Of a stretch of 54,328 nucleotides of DNA, positions 25,714 through 34,097 are shown piece after piece. The notes below the pieces were generated by a model that searched no databases, was not told the origin of the DNA, and saw only the letters and a list, made by a program, of their open reading frames with translations. The stretch's first letter is position 1. Each line of letters starts with the position of its first letter. A program made the translations under genes and the position numbers. This DNA is from Oscillospiraceae bacterium (GTDB lineage: Bacteria > Bacillota > Clostridia > Oscillospirales > Ruminococcaceae): positions 1 to 54,328 of the forward strand of contig CAAGBQ010000064.1 of the NCBI GenBank assembly GCA_900768105.1, in the 5' to 3' direction.

Positions 25714-26993
25714 TCGCCCTCCTTTTCGATTTTTTCAATTCCGACGGTTATATCCCTGCCGTTTGCCATTTCAAGCATTTTCTTCGGGATAATAAGCTTT
25801 TCCATCTCTGCGGGAAGCATTTGCTCGTGCGCTTTGCTCATAAGCACGGTGTCGCCGGCCTTTACAACAACATTAACATTGTTCAGCACTGCACGAACGC
25901 GGAAAAGCACCTCGATAAATTTATCTACTTTGGAAACAGTGACCTTTTGCGGAACGGTATATCCGATAAATTCTCCGTTAATAAGGTTAATGGGCTTTTC
26001 CGCCTCTTCGGATTTATTTTCTGCCTTTGCTTTAAGATATTCGGCGGCGGCTTTACCTGCGCGTTCGGATTCGTGGGTTACAAAGTCAACAAGGTCGTGA
26101 ACATGCAGCACATTTCCGCAGGAGAAAATGCCCTCTACGGAGGTCATATTATTCTCGTCAACAATTGCGCCGTTGGTGCGTTTATCAATTTCAATGCCCG
26201 CATTTCTGGTAAGCTCGTTTTCCGGAACAAGACCGACAGAAAGAAGCAGGGTATCTACATCAAATTCAATTTCCGTTCCGGGAATCGGGTCATATCCGTT
26301 TACCTTGCTTACAATAACCTTGGAAAGACGGCCGTTTTCTCCGATAATATCTGTTACGGTATGGCTTAAATAAAGCGGAATCCCGTAATCGTCAAGGCAT
26401 TGGGCAATATTACGCTTTAATCCGTTGGAATAAGGCATAAGTTCAACAACCGCTTTTACCTCCGCACCCTCAAGGGTCATACGGCGCGCCATAATAAGGC
26501 CAATATCGCCGGAACCGAGGATAAGCACCTTTTTGCCCACCATATAACCTTCCATATTGATATATCTCTGGGCGGTTCCTGCGGTGAAAATGCCGGAGGG
26601 GCGTTCGCCGGGGATTGCGATTGCTCCGCGGGTTCTTTCGCGGCAGCCCATTGCAAGAACAATGGCGCCTGCATCTATCTTCATATAGCCCTTTTCTTCA
26701 TTGATTGCATAAACCTCTTTTTGAGGAGTTATGGCAAGCACCATGGTATCGGTCATAACCTCTATACCGGTGCCGTCAAGGCGGTCGATAAACCTTTGAG
26801 CATATTCGGGGCCGGAAAGCTGCTCTTTAAATACATGAAGGCCAAAGCCGGAATGTATGCACTGGTTAAGGATTCCGCCAAGCTCCTTATCGCGCTCGAT
26901 TATAAGGACGGAGCCTGCTCCGTTTTTCTTTGCTTCTTCCGCAGCGGCAAGACCGGCGGGGCCTCCGCCAACAACAACAAGATCGTAATACAT
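25710..26993 (-). CDS. FAD/NAD(P)-dependent oxidoreductase (GlpB-like partner)
   Basis: The 427-residue flavoprotein has the FAD-binding YYDLVVVGGGPAGLAAAEEA start, an NAD-binding GKKVLILGSGDIGLIMARR segment near residue 155, and a GIFSCGNVLHVHDLVDFV motif near residue 295. This is the pyridine nucleotide-disulphide-type partner of the glycerol-3-phosphate dehydrogenase-like protein encoded upstream. ATG 26993 follows AAAGGAGAGG and lies one base after the preceding stop. A longer frame upstream has no ribosome site. Confidence 0.85.
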   Translation of the reverse strand: MYYDLVVVGGGPAGLAAAEEAKKNGAGSVLIIERDKELGGILNQCIHSGFGLHVFKEQLSGPEYAQRFIDRLDGTGIEVMTDTMVLAITPQKEVYAINEEKGYMKIDAGAIVLAMGCRERTRGAIAIPGERPSGIFTAGTAQRYINMEGYMVGKKVLILGSGDIGLIMARRMTLEGAEVKAVVELMPYSNGLKRNIAQCLDDYGIPLYLSHTVTDIIGENGRLSKVIVSKVNGYDPIPGTEIEFDVDTLLLSVGLVPENELTRNAGIEIDKRTNGAIVDENNMTSVEGIFSCGNVLHVHDLVDFVTHESERAGKAAAEYLKAKAENKSEEAEKPINLINGEFIGYTVPQKVTVSKVDKFIEVLFRVRAVLNNVNVVVKAGDTVLMSKAHEQMLPAEMEKLIIPKKMLEMANGRDITVGIEKIEKEGE

Positions 26994-26994
26994 A

Positions 26995-28443
26995 TCAGCG
27001 GTCCTCTCCTTTCGTGGTTTTTCCGGTAAGTATGTAAGAGCCTTCTTTGTCAAGAAGCACATCAACGGGGTCCATATCAAGCTCTCTTGCAATTATCTCA
27101 AGAACCTTCGGCCCGCAGAAGCCGCCCTGGCAGCGGCCCATGCCCGCATTGCAGCGGCGCTTGATTCCGTCAAGCGTGCGCGGAACGATTACACCGTGCA
27201 AAGCGTCAACAATTTCACCCTCTGTAATGGTTTCGCAGCGGCAGATAACTCTTCCGTATGCGGGGCAGGTTTTGATTACTGCCGCTTTCTGCTCATCGGA
27301 AAGCTCCTTGAATCTGATATGCTTGCGCGGGCTGCGGTAATCCGCACGAATGCGGTTCGGCACGCCTGCTTTAATAAGCATTTTTGCAACATCAAGGGCA
27401 ATTGCCGGCGCAGCGGAAAGGCCGGGGGATTTAATTCCGGCAACATTCATAAAGTGGTCGTCCGCTTCGGAGAAGCCGACAATAAAATCACCGGTGCTGG
27501 GCTGGCTGCGAAGTCCCGCAAAGTTGCGGATATTTTCGCGGAAATTGATTGCGCCGGTTGTGCGCTTGCTTGCGGCGATAACATGGTTAAGACCCTCGCG
27601 GTCGGTTTTAACATCCTCCTTGCCGCTGCCCGGATTTGCATCCGGTCCTACGATAAGGTTGCCGTGAACCGTGGGTGCAACAAGTATGCCTTTGCCGAGA
27701 GGTCCGGGGCACTGGAACATAACATGGTCAAAAAGCTCGCCCTGGGATTTATCAAGCAGGTAATACTGTCCGCGGGAAGCATCAATGGAAAAGCTGTTGT
27801 CGCCAACCATATGTGCCACATCATCGCTGTAAACGCCCGCGGCATTCACCACAAATTTTGCTTCAATATTCTCTTTGCCCTTTCCGCTTATAACAAAGTT
27901 GCCGTCCTTTTTTGCAATTCCGGTAACATCATAGCAAAGCTCAAGGTCAACGCCGTTTTCCACAGCCTGCTCCGCCATGGCAAGAGCCATTTCCCAAGGG
28001 TTAACTATGCCTGCGCTTGGCGCAAAAAGTGCGCCCACACAATCGGGCGAAACATTCGGCTCCATGGCGCGCACTTCGTCTCCGGAAAGGATTTTCATAT
28101 CCGGAACACCGTTTGCCGTGCCGTTTTCATAAAGATGACGAACGGTTTTCATATCGTTTTCGTCAAAAGCAAGAACAAAGGAACCGCAGCGGCGGAACGG
28201 AACATCAAGCTCGCGGCAAATTTCCTCCGCCATTTTGTTGCCCGGCACATTATATTTTGCCATAAGGGTGCCGGGTTCGGGGTCATAGCCCGCATGGATA
28301 ATTGCGCTGTTTGCTCTGGTAGTGCCCATTGCAACATCATTTTCCCTGTCTATCAGCACAGTTTTGCAGTCGAAGTGAGAAAGCTCTCTTGCCACTCCGC
28401 ATCCGATTATACCCGCGCCGATGATTGCTACATCATAGACCAA
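26995..28443 (-). CDS. Glycerol-3-phosphate dehydrogenase-like FAD oxidoreductase with BFD-type Fe-S domain
   Basis: The 482-residue protein has a DAO/GlpA-type FAD domain (VYDVAIIGAGIIGCGVAREL, GTTRANSAIIHAGYD) and a C-terminal BFD-like [2Fe-2S] domain with CRCETITEGEIVDAL and RCNAGMGRCQGGFCGP. Family members oxidise glycerol-3-phosphate or a 2-hydroxyacid and pass electrons to the following two gene products. The start is taken as TTG 28443, nine bases after AAAGGGGAG, because relatives begin M-x-DVAIIGAG. The glycerol assignment comes from the conserved trio. A 180-base leader with a terminator-like hairpin precedes it. Confidence 0.83.
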   Translation of the reverse strand: MVYDVAIIGAGIIGCGVARELSHFDCKTVLIDRENDVAMGTTRANSAIIHAGYDPEPGTLMAKYNVPGNKMAEEICRELDVPFRRCGSFVLAFDENDMKTVRHLYENGTANGVPDMKILSGDEVRAMEPNVSPDCVGALFAPSAGIVNPWEMALAMAEQAVENGVDLELCYDVTGIAKKDGNFVISGKGKENIEAKFVVNAAGVYSDDVAHMVGDNSFSIDASRGQYYLLDKSQGELFDHVMFQCPGPLGKGILVAPTVHGNLIVGPDANPGSGKEDVKTDREGLNHVIAASKRTTGAINFRENIRNFAGLRSQPSTGDFIVGFSEADDHFMNVAGIKSPGLSAAPAIALDVAKMLIKAGVPNRIRADYRSPRKHIRFKELSDEQKAAVIKTCPAYGRVICRCETITEGEIVDALHGVIVPRTLDGIKRRCNAGMGRCQGGFCGPKVLEIIARELDMDPVDVLLDKEGSYILTGKTTKGEDR

Positions 28444-28661
28444 CTTTAATAACTCCCCTTTCGTCATTAAAAAAGAGTGCCGTAAAATAAGCCTTTCTTT
28501 AAGAAAAAAGCTCACCTCACGCCACTCTGATTCTCTGCGCATATAATATCGCCGCACACCTCGGATAACCGGCGGATTGCGCATAAAATGCGCCGTTATC
28601 GACCCATATCCGCTGCAGCAATGATACATATATATTATAGCAGATGCAGAATAATAATCAA
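28444..28661 (-). promoter_or_regulatory. Promoter and attenuator-like leader of the FAD dehydrogenase operon
   Basis: On the minus strand TTGATT (28661-28656) and TATAAT (28639-28634) are 16 bases apart. The leader folds into a strong two-level stem: GATAAC/GTTATC and GGC/GCC around a GCGCAT/ATGCGC hairpin. Just before the ribosome site, AGAGTG (28528-28523) can pair with CACTCT (28479-28474), which is followed by a T-run. This is terminator-like. It fits attenuation, by an RNA-binding antiterminator such as GlpP or by a ligand. Confidence 0.5.
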
Positions 28662-28729
28662 TATTTAGCAGGGAAAAAGTATTTAAAAAAATTTTATGGC
28701 TGCGGCTTTGCCGCAAAGCGGAACGGCAG

Positions 28730-29617
28730 TCACTTTTCCGCCCCTTCCAAAAGCTGAAAAGCCGCCTGCTCCGCCGTTTTTTCAAGCCGCAGCGCCCGCT
28801 CCTCCGCAAGCGCCGCCTTTATCTCTTCCGCCGTGCCGAGAGAGATGCTCTGTTCAAAGCTGCTTTCAAGCTCCTCCCTGACCTCCGGCATATCCGACCA
28901 AAAGCGCTTTGGCATATGCGTCATACGGCACCTGGGGTTATACCGGCTTGCAATAGCAATGTGGCGATAATAGCTTTTCCAAAGGTCACGATAAAATTTA
29001 TCCTCTTCACATTTCGGAAGCTCCAAATCCGCAACCGGAATTATAGCGGTTCGCCTTCCCGAATGGATAAGCGCCGCGCCGTGGTTTTCGTCATAAATCA
29101 TAAAATTTTCGTTATAAAGCCTTGCGCAAAAATACCCGCGCAAAAGCGGAAGCACAAAATGCTTTGGATGTATAATCGCGGTAAGCGCGCCGCCGCTTTC
29201 CGAAAAGCGTACAAAGCCCATCAGAAGCCTTTGCTCGTTGGAAACCGCCGCTGCCATCTTAAAAAGCGCGTTTACATCCGGATCTCCTATTGCCGAAGCG
29301 GCCTTTGCTCCTTCATTAAAGCCCTTCCACAAAAACCGCATAATTGCCGCTTCTTTTCCGCCTCCTCCATAAAGAAACCCGCGCCGCACAAGGTTTGCCG
29401 CCGCTTTGCCAAGCTTTTTTGCCACCGCGTGCTCAACTCTTTTTGCGTGCTCAAAATTCGTTTCCACCGTATGAATTTTGAGCAGCGTCGGCTCCATATC
29501 ATCAAAGGGAAAGATGTCGTCCGGTAGCGTTTTTAATGAAAAGGCGTCAAAAACCGCGGACATAAGCCCCTCAAAGCTTCCGTCATAGGAAAAAACTAAA
29601 ACTCCCCTGTCAGACAC
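28730..29617 (-). CDS. DUF4130 / TIGR03915-type DNA metabolism protein
   Basis: The 295-residue protein matches the family that always accompanies a TIGR03916 radical SAM protein: VFSYDGSFEGLMSAVFDAF start, RFLWKGFNEG region, NEQRLLMGFVRFSE and a long FYRDLWKSYYRHIAI segment. In some bacteria the partner is fused to a uracil-DNA-glycosylase-like domain, hence the link to DNA repair; this copy has no such fusion. GTG 29617 starts it, 22 bases inside the radical SAM gene, so the two are translationally coupled. The exact reaction is unknown. Confidence 0.85.
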   Translation of the reverse strand: MSDRGVLVFSYDGSFEGLMSAVFDAFSLKTLPDDIFPFDDMEPTLLKIHTVETNFEHAKRVEHAVAKKLGKAAANLVRRGFLYGGGGKEAAIMRFLWKGFNEGAKAASAIGDPDVNALFKMAAAVSNEQRLLMGFVRFSESGGALTAIIHPKHFVLPLLRGYFCARLYNENFMIYDENHGAALIHSGRRTAIIPVADLELPKCEEDKFYRDLWKSYYRHIAIASRYNPRCRMTHMPKRFWSDMPEVREELESSFEQSISLGTAEEIKAALAEERALRLEKTAEQAAFQLLEGAEK

Positions 29618-30900
29618 TCCTGCTTATCCTCCTTTGTGAGCACGGGTTCAAAAAGTGAAAGCTGTTCCATGCCGTAATCGGTAAATCCGCCCATCATATT
29701 TGGCGAAATTATGGAATAAATAAGCTCTTCCTGATTATCCGGAATGCGCTGCATGGTCTTTCCGCTGCAGGTTATAAAGAACCGTGCCCGTTTGAGCACA
29801 ACTCCGATATTTTTGAGCATATCAAAATCAAGGCTGTGCGCCTTTCGTGCCCGAAGTATTCTTTTCGCTCCCGTAACTCCTATTCCCGGAACGCGCAGCA
29901 GCATTTCGTAATCCGCCTCGTTCACCTCCACCGGAAAAATATCCATATGGCTTATTGCCCAGCTGCATTTCGGGTCCACCTCCGGATGAAGCATCGGGTG
30001 GGCGGGGTCGATTATCTCCTTTGCCTCAAAGCCATAAAAGCGCAAAAGCCAGTCCGCCTGATAAAGCCGGTGCTCGCGCAAAAGCGGCGGGCGCGTATTC
30101 GGCGAAGGCAGCAGGCTGTCCTCCTGCACCGGAATATACGCGGAATAATACACGCGCTTCAGCCCGTATTTTTTATAAAGTCCCTCCGTAAGGTTAAGAA
30201 TATGATAATCGCTCTCCGGCGAAGCGCCGACTATCATCTGGGTGCTTTGCCCCGCCGGAACAAAATGCGGCGCATGCTTATATTTCACTATGTCCTCGCA
30301 ATTTTCCGCAATTCCGGTTTTAATCAGCTTCATCGGCTCAAGCACGCTGTGCTTTGTTTTATCCGGAGCAAGAGTATTAAGCGACCTTTCGGACGGAAGC
30401 TCAATATTTGCGCTCATCCTGTCTGCAAAAAGCCCAAGGCGATATGTAAGTACGGAATCCGCCCCCGGAATTGCCTTTGCATGGATGTACCCATGAAAGC
30501 CGTATTCCTCGCGCAGTATGCGCAGCGCCTCTATCATGCGCTCCGTTGTCCAATCCGGCGAGCCGACAACCGCGCTTGAGAGAAAAAGCCCCTCGATATA
30601 ATTTCTGCGGTAAAATTCTATGGTAAGGTCGGCAACCTCCCGCGGGGTAAATGTTGCCCGCGGAAAATCATTTGTTCTGCGGTTTATGCAATATTTGCAG
30701 TCGTAAACACAGGCGTTTGACATAAGTATTTTAAGAAGGCTTACGCAGCGCCCATCCGCAGCAAATGCGTGGCAGCACCCTTCCGGAAGAGCGGCTCCTA
30801 TTCCGGCTTTTCCGCCGCTGCGGCCGCTTCCGCTGGAAGAACAGGAAGCGTCATATTTTGCCGCTTCCGCCAATATTGAAAGCTTTTCATACATATCCAC
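29596..30900 (-). CDS. Radical SAM protein, TIGR03916 type, putative DNA modification/repair
   Basis: The 434-residue protein has the radical SAM cluster motif CVYDCKYC near residue 65, a SIM-barrel core with GLFLSSAVVGSPDWT, and a C-terminal helix-hairpin-helix (LLRVPGIGVTGAKRILRARK) that suggests DNA binding. It is the standard partner of the DUF4130 protein encoded next. The start is GTG 30900, nine bases after AGGAGG. The promoter carries two LexA-type boxes, so the pair should be SOS-induced. That supports a DNA-damage role. Confidence 0.88.
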   Translation of the reverse strand: MDMYEKLSILAEAAKYDASCSSSGSGRSGGKAGIGAALPEGCCHAFAADGRCVSLLKILMSNACVYDCKYCINRRTNDFPRATFTPREVADLTIEFYRRNYIEGLFLSSAVVGSPDWTTERMIEALRILREEYGFHGYIHAKAIPGADSVLTYRLGLFADRMSANIELPSERSLNTLAPDKTKHSVLEPMKLIKTGIAENCEDIVKYKHAPHFVPAGQSTQMIVGASPESDYHILNLTEGLYKKYGLKRVYYSAYIPVQEDSLLPSPNTRPPLLREHRLYQADWLLRFYGFEAKEIIDPAHPMLHPEVDPKCSWAISHMDIFPVEVNEADYEMLLRVPGIGVTGAKRILRARKAHSLDFDMLKNIGVVLKRARFFITCSGKTMQRIPDNQEELIYSIISPNMMGGFTDYGMEQLSLFEPVLTKEDKQECLTGEF

Positions 30901-30929
30901 GGTGGCAGCCCTCCTTTAAAAATTGTTCG

Positions 30930-30983
30930 GAACAGATGTTCTGCAAGTAGCCTTATTGTACTCCAAAAGAACATATGTGTCAA
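30930..30983 (-). promoter_or_regulatory. SOS promoter with two LexA boxes
   Basis: On the minus strand TTGACA (30983-30978) and TACAAT (30960-30955) are 17 bases apart. GAACAGATGTTC at 30930-30941 is a perfect GAAC-N4-GTTC LexA box just downstream of the expected transcription start. GAACATATGTGT at 30969-30980 overlaps the -35 and spacer and matches the core at 10 of 12 positions. Confidence 0.85.
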
Positions 30984-31066
30984 TAAAATTTACAAAAAAA
31001 TATAGAATTATTTTTTGCACTGCGATATAATTTCTTTCAGTTTTTTTAAAAATCGGAGGAATCCCA

Positions 31067-31843
31067 ATGCAGGAAATCATAAAAATCATTCTTGTCTGCC
31101 TTGTTGCGGGCGCCGGCGCGGGCATAGGAACCGGCTTTGCCGGAATGAGCGCCGCCGCCGTGATAAGCCCCATGCTTATCACCTTTCTTGATATGCCCGC
31201 CTACGACGCGGTGGGCATTGCCCTCGCAAGCGATGTATTGGCAAGCGCCGCAAGCGCATGGACCTATAAAAAGAACAAAAATATTGACATAAAAAACGGC
31301 ATAATCATGATGGTCTGCGTGCTTGTTTTCACTACGGTGGGCAGCTATATTGCAAGCCTTGTTCCAAACAGCACCATGGGCAGCTTTTCCGTATTTATGA
31401 CCATGCTCCTCGGTATAAAATTCATTATAAAGCCCGTGAACACCACAAAGGAATCCATGCAGGCGGCGGACCCTCGCAAAAAGCTTATCGGCTCCATAGT
31501 CTGCGGCTGCGGAATCGGATTTATCTGCGGATTTATCGGTGCAGGCGGTGGTATGATGATGCTGCTTATACTTACCAGCGTTCTTGGCTATGAGCTTAAA
31601 TGTGCTGTCGGAACAAGCGTATTTATTATGACCTTTACCGCGCTTACCGGTGCAATAAGCCACTTTACCATCGGCGGTGCACCTAATTGGACCGTTCTTG
31701 CCCTTTGTGTGGCGTTTACCCTGATTTTTGCGCAAATCTCCGCAAGAATTGCCAACAAAGCAAGCACAAAAACCTTGAACCGCGTTACCGGCGTTGTGCT
31801 CGTGCTCCTCGGAGTAGTTATCCTCGGCGTGAAATATATTTAA
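31067..31843 (+). CDS. TauE/SafE-family sulfite/anion exporter
   Basis: The 258-residue protein has about eight membrane segments and the TauE/SafE repeat signatures GAGAGIGTGFAGMSAAAVISP and GFICGFIGAGGGMMMLLIL. Proteins of this family move sulfite, sulfoacetate or related organosulfur anions, among other substrates. ATG 31067 has GGAGG eight bases upstream and TATAAT lies at 31026-31031. It is divergent from the radical SAM operon. Substrate unknown. Confidence 0.82.
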   Translation: MQEIIKIILVCLVAGAGAGIGTGFAGMSAAAVISPMLITFLDMPAYDAVGIALASDVLASAASAWTYKKNKNIDIKNGIIMMVCVLVFTTVGSYIASLVPNSTMGSFSVFMTMLLGIKFIIKPVNTTKESMQAADPRKKLIGSIVCGCGIGFICGFIGAGGGMMMLLILTSVLGYELKCAVGTSVFIMTFTALTGAISHFTIGGAPNWTVLALCVAFTLIFAQISARIANKASTKTLNRVTGVVLVLLGVVILGVKYI

Positions 31844-31851
31844 TTTCGAGA

Positions 31852-31882
31852 GCAGTCCCTCCGACGAAGTCGGAGGGACTGC
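31852..31882. repeat. 14-bp perfect hairpin without T-tract
   Basis: GCAGTCCCTCCGAC (31852-31865) pairs perfectly with 31869-31882 around a GAA loop. No T-run follows on plus, so it may be a REP-like element or a structured 3' end and not a classical terminator. Confidence 0.65.
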
Positions 31883-31895
31883 CTATATAAGGTGC

Positions 31896-31955
31896 GCGCA
31901 GATTTTCGCAAAAATCACCAACAGAGCAAGCACAAAAACTCTCAACCGCGTTACG
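31896..31955 (+). pseudogene. Decayed fragment of a second TauE/SafE gene
   Basis: Read in frame this gives AQIFAKITNRASTKTLNRVT, closely matching AQISARIANKASTKTLNRVT at the end of the intact exporter (31730-31789). The differences are conservative amino-acid changes (Arg/Lys and so on) and synonymous bases, so this is probably the last remnant of a once-functional paralogue and not a fresh local duplication. No start and no further homology are visible around it. Confidence 0.7.
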
Positions 31956-31984
31956 CGGCACCGTTTGCGATAAAAAGACGGCAT

Positions 31985-32028
31985 ACACAAAAAGGCCTTT
32001 CCGGTTAATCGGAAAGACCTTTTTGTGT
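31985..32028. terminator. Bidirectional terminator
   Basis: A long stem (31985-32003 with 32010-32028, one internal mismatch) has an A-run and T-run in its arms. It separates the exporter region from the opp operon. Confidence 0.9.
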
Positions 32029-32056
32029 ATGGGGTATTTATGGGAAGATTCTCGTA

Positions 32057-33001
32057 TTAACGGTAGTTATGTTCGCCGGAGGTCCATTTTTGGAATTCCT
32101 CCTCCGTTGCAAGCACCTTGTGGGTGCCTTCCACGGTGCGAAGCTCTCCTGCAAGATAGTTTATTCCGCTTGTAAAATAGTCATACGCCATGGAAACACG
32201 CTTTTTTTCCACCGCAGGGTTCGGGTGCGGAATTGCAGAAAGCAAGCTTTGAGTATACGGGTGAATCGGGTTTGAAAAAATCTCATCCGTTGTTCCCGTT
32301 TCCACAAGATGCCCAAGGTGAAGAACGCCGATTCTGTCGGAAATATACTTTACCATGGAAAGGTCGTGGGCGATAAACAAATATGAAGAGCCTGTTTCCT
32401 GCTGAATATCCTTCATAAGGTTTACTACCTGCGCCTGGATGGAAACATCAAGCGCGGAAATGCACTCATCGGCTATAATAAGCTTCGGGTTCATAATAAG
32501 CGCCCTTGCAATGCCGACACGCTGCCGCTGACCGCCGGAAAATTGGTGCGGATAGCGCTCTGCGTGTTCCGGCGCAAGACCGACCTTTTGCAGGATGCGG
32601 GCGATTTTTTCGTCGCGCTCCTCCTTGCTTGAATACATATGGTTTATATCCAGTCCCTGCCCGATTATATCCGCAACCTTTTGCCGCGGGTTAAGGCAAG
32701 CCATAGGGTCCTGAAAAATCATCTGCATCTCTGTACGGAGAATATGGTTTTCCGCCTTTGTCATTTTGCCGGTAATATCCACCCCGTCAAAGGTGATTTT
32801 GCCGCCGGTTGGGTCATAAAGACGGATTATTGAACGGCCGATTGTGGTTTTTCCGCTGCCGGATTCGCCGACAAGGCCATAGGTTTCTCCGGGATAAATC
32901 TCGAAGGAAACATCGTCGACCGCTTTTACGGTAAACTTTTTGCTGATAGGGAAATACTGCTTCAGATGCTCCACTTTAAGCAAAGGGGTTCTTTCTTCCA
33001 T
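32057..33001 (-). CDS. oppF: Oligopeptide ABC transporter ATP-binding protein OppF
   Basis: The 314-residue ATPase shows Walker A GESGSGKTT, Q-loop MIFQDPMACLNP, signature FSGGQRQR and Walker B LIIADECISALD, then the C-terminal oligopeptide/dipeptide domain (HPYTQSLLSAIPHPNP). It pairs with OppD to power peptide import through OppB/OppC. It is the last gene of the opp operon and lies one base after OppD. The Walker B reads ADECISALD instead of ADEPTSALD, which is common in OppF. Confidence 0.92.
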   Translation of the reverse strand: MEERTPLLKVEHLKQYFPISKKFTVKAVDDVSFEIYPGETYGLVGESGSGKTTIGRSIIRLYDPTGGKITFDGVDITGKMTKAENHILRTEMQMIFQDPMACLNPRQKVADIIGQGLDINHMYSSKEERDEKIARILQKVGLAPEHAERYPHQFSGGQRQRVGIARALIMNPKLIIADECISALDVSIQAQVVNLMKDIQQETGSSYLFIAHDLSMVKYISDRIGVLHLGHLVETGTTDEIFSNPIHPYTQSLLSAIPHPNPAVEKKRVSMAYDYFTSGINYLAGELRTVEGTHKVLATEEEFQKWTSGEHNYR

Positions 33002-33002
33002 A

Positions 33003-34082
33003 TTATTTCGCCTCCTTCAGCATACGGTCGATTCTTGCGCGAAGCTCCTTCGGCATTTCCACCTTCGGCGCGTTGTCGTCAAGAAGCCATGTGGCGGCAT
33101 AGTGAGTATCCGTAATCTTGAAAAGCGGAGGCTCGGCAATGCTGTCGATATTAAGGGCAAATTCGTTTCTTGGCGCAAAGGCGTCGCCCTTTACCTCATG
33201 CAGCAGGTTGGGAGGGCTGCCCGGAATGGCATAAAGGCGCTCGTCGTTGGTATCCAGGTCGGGCAGCGCCGAAAGCAGACCCCATGTATACGGATGACGC
33301 GGGTCATAATAAATCTCGTCAACGGTGCCTTTTTCAACAATTTTGCCTGCATACATAATATTTACGAAATCCGCAACTTTTGCAACAACGCCAAGGTCGT
33401 GGGTGATATAGATAACGGAAATTCCAAGCTTATCCTGAACCTCTTTGATAAGCTCAAGGATTTTTGCCTGGATGGTAACATCCAAAGCGGTGGTTGGCTC
33501 ATCGCAGATGAGCAAATCCGGATTGCAGGAAAGGGCGATTGCTATAACGACCCTTTGGCGCATACCGCCGGAAAGCTGGTGCGGATAGCTTTTAAAGCGC
33601 TTTTCCGCATCGGTTATGCCAACCATTTCAAGGAGTTCGATTGCGCGGCGCTTTGCCTCCTCCTTTGGCGTATGGTAATGCCAAATCATACCCTCCATAA
33701 TCTGTGCGCCTATTGTCATAGTAGGATTGAGGGAGGTCATTGGGTCTTGGAACACCATTGCAATGCGCTTTCCGTTAATAGTGCGGCGCATTTGCTTTTT
33801 GGAAAGGGTAAGAAGGTCTATGGTTTCCTCCTCGCCGTTATCATTCTTAAATGTAAACAGCGCTTTGCCGGAAACGACCTTGCCGTTTGTATCAAGAATG
33901 CCTACGGCGGTTTTTACCGTTACGGATTTGCCGGAGCCGGATTCACCGACTATTGCAACCGTTTCGCCCTTGCGCACCGCAAAGTCAACTCCGCGCAGCG
34001 CGTGAACAACGCCCGCCGTTGTAGAAAAATCCACGGACAGATTTTCGACCTTCAAAATGAAATCGCTGTTATTTTCGCTCAT
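33003..34082 (-). CDS. oppD: Oligopeptide ABC transporter ATP-binding protein OppD
   Basis: The 359-residue ATPase has Walker A GESGSGKS, signature LSGGMRQR, Walker [13 protein letters not shown], the H-loop THDLGVV and the C-terminal [15 protein letters not shown] peptide-transporter domain. The start ATG has GGAGG eight bases upstream. A mature OppD usually carries a C-terminal [4Fe-4S] cysteine pattern; I do not see one here. Confidence 0.92.
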   Translation of the reverse strand: MSENNSDFILKVENLSVDFSTTAGVVHALRGVDFAVRKGETVAIVGESGSGKSVTVKTAVGILDTNGKVVSGKALFTFKNDNGEEETIDLLTLSKKQMRRTINGKRIAMVFQDPMTSLNPTMTIGAQIMEGMIWHYHTPKEEAKRRAIELLEMVGITDAEKRFKSYPHQLSGGMRQRVVIAIALSCNPDLLICDEPTTALDVTIQAKILELIKEVQDKLGISVIYITHDLGVVAKVADFVNIMYAGKIVEKGTVDEIYYDPRHPYTWGLLSALPDLDTNDERLYAIPGSPPNLLHEVKGDAFAPRNEFALNIDSIAEPPLFKITDTHYAATWLLDDNAPKVEMPKELRARIDRMLKEAK

Positions 34083-34097
34083 AAAATCTGTCCTCCT

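Noticed and set aside
27196..28449. A 417-codon open frame antisense to the FAD dehydrogenase gene
   Set aside because: The opposite strand encodes a complete flavoprotein with all motifs; the antisense product is cysteine- and histidine-rich without a family pattern.
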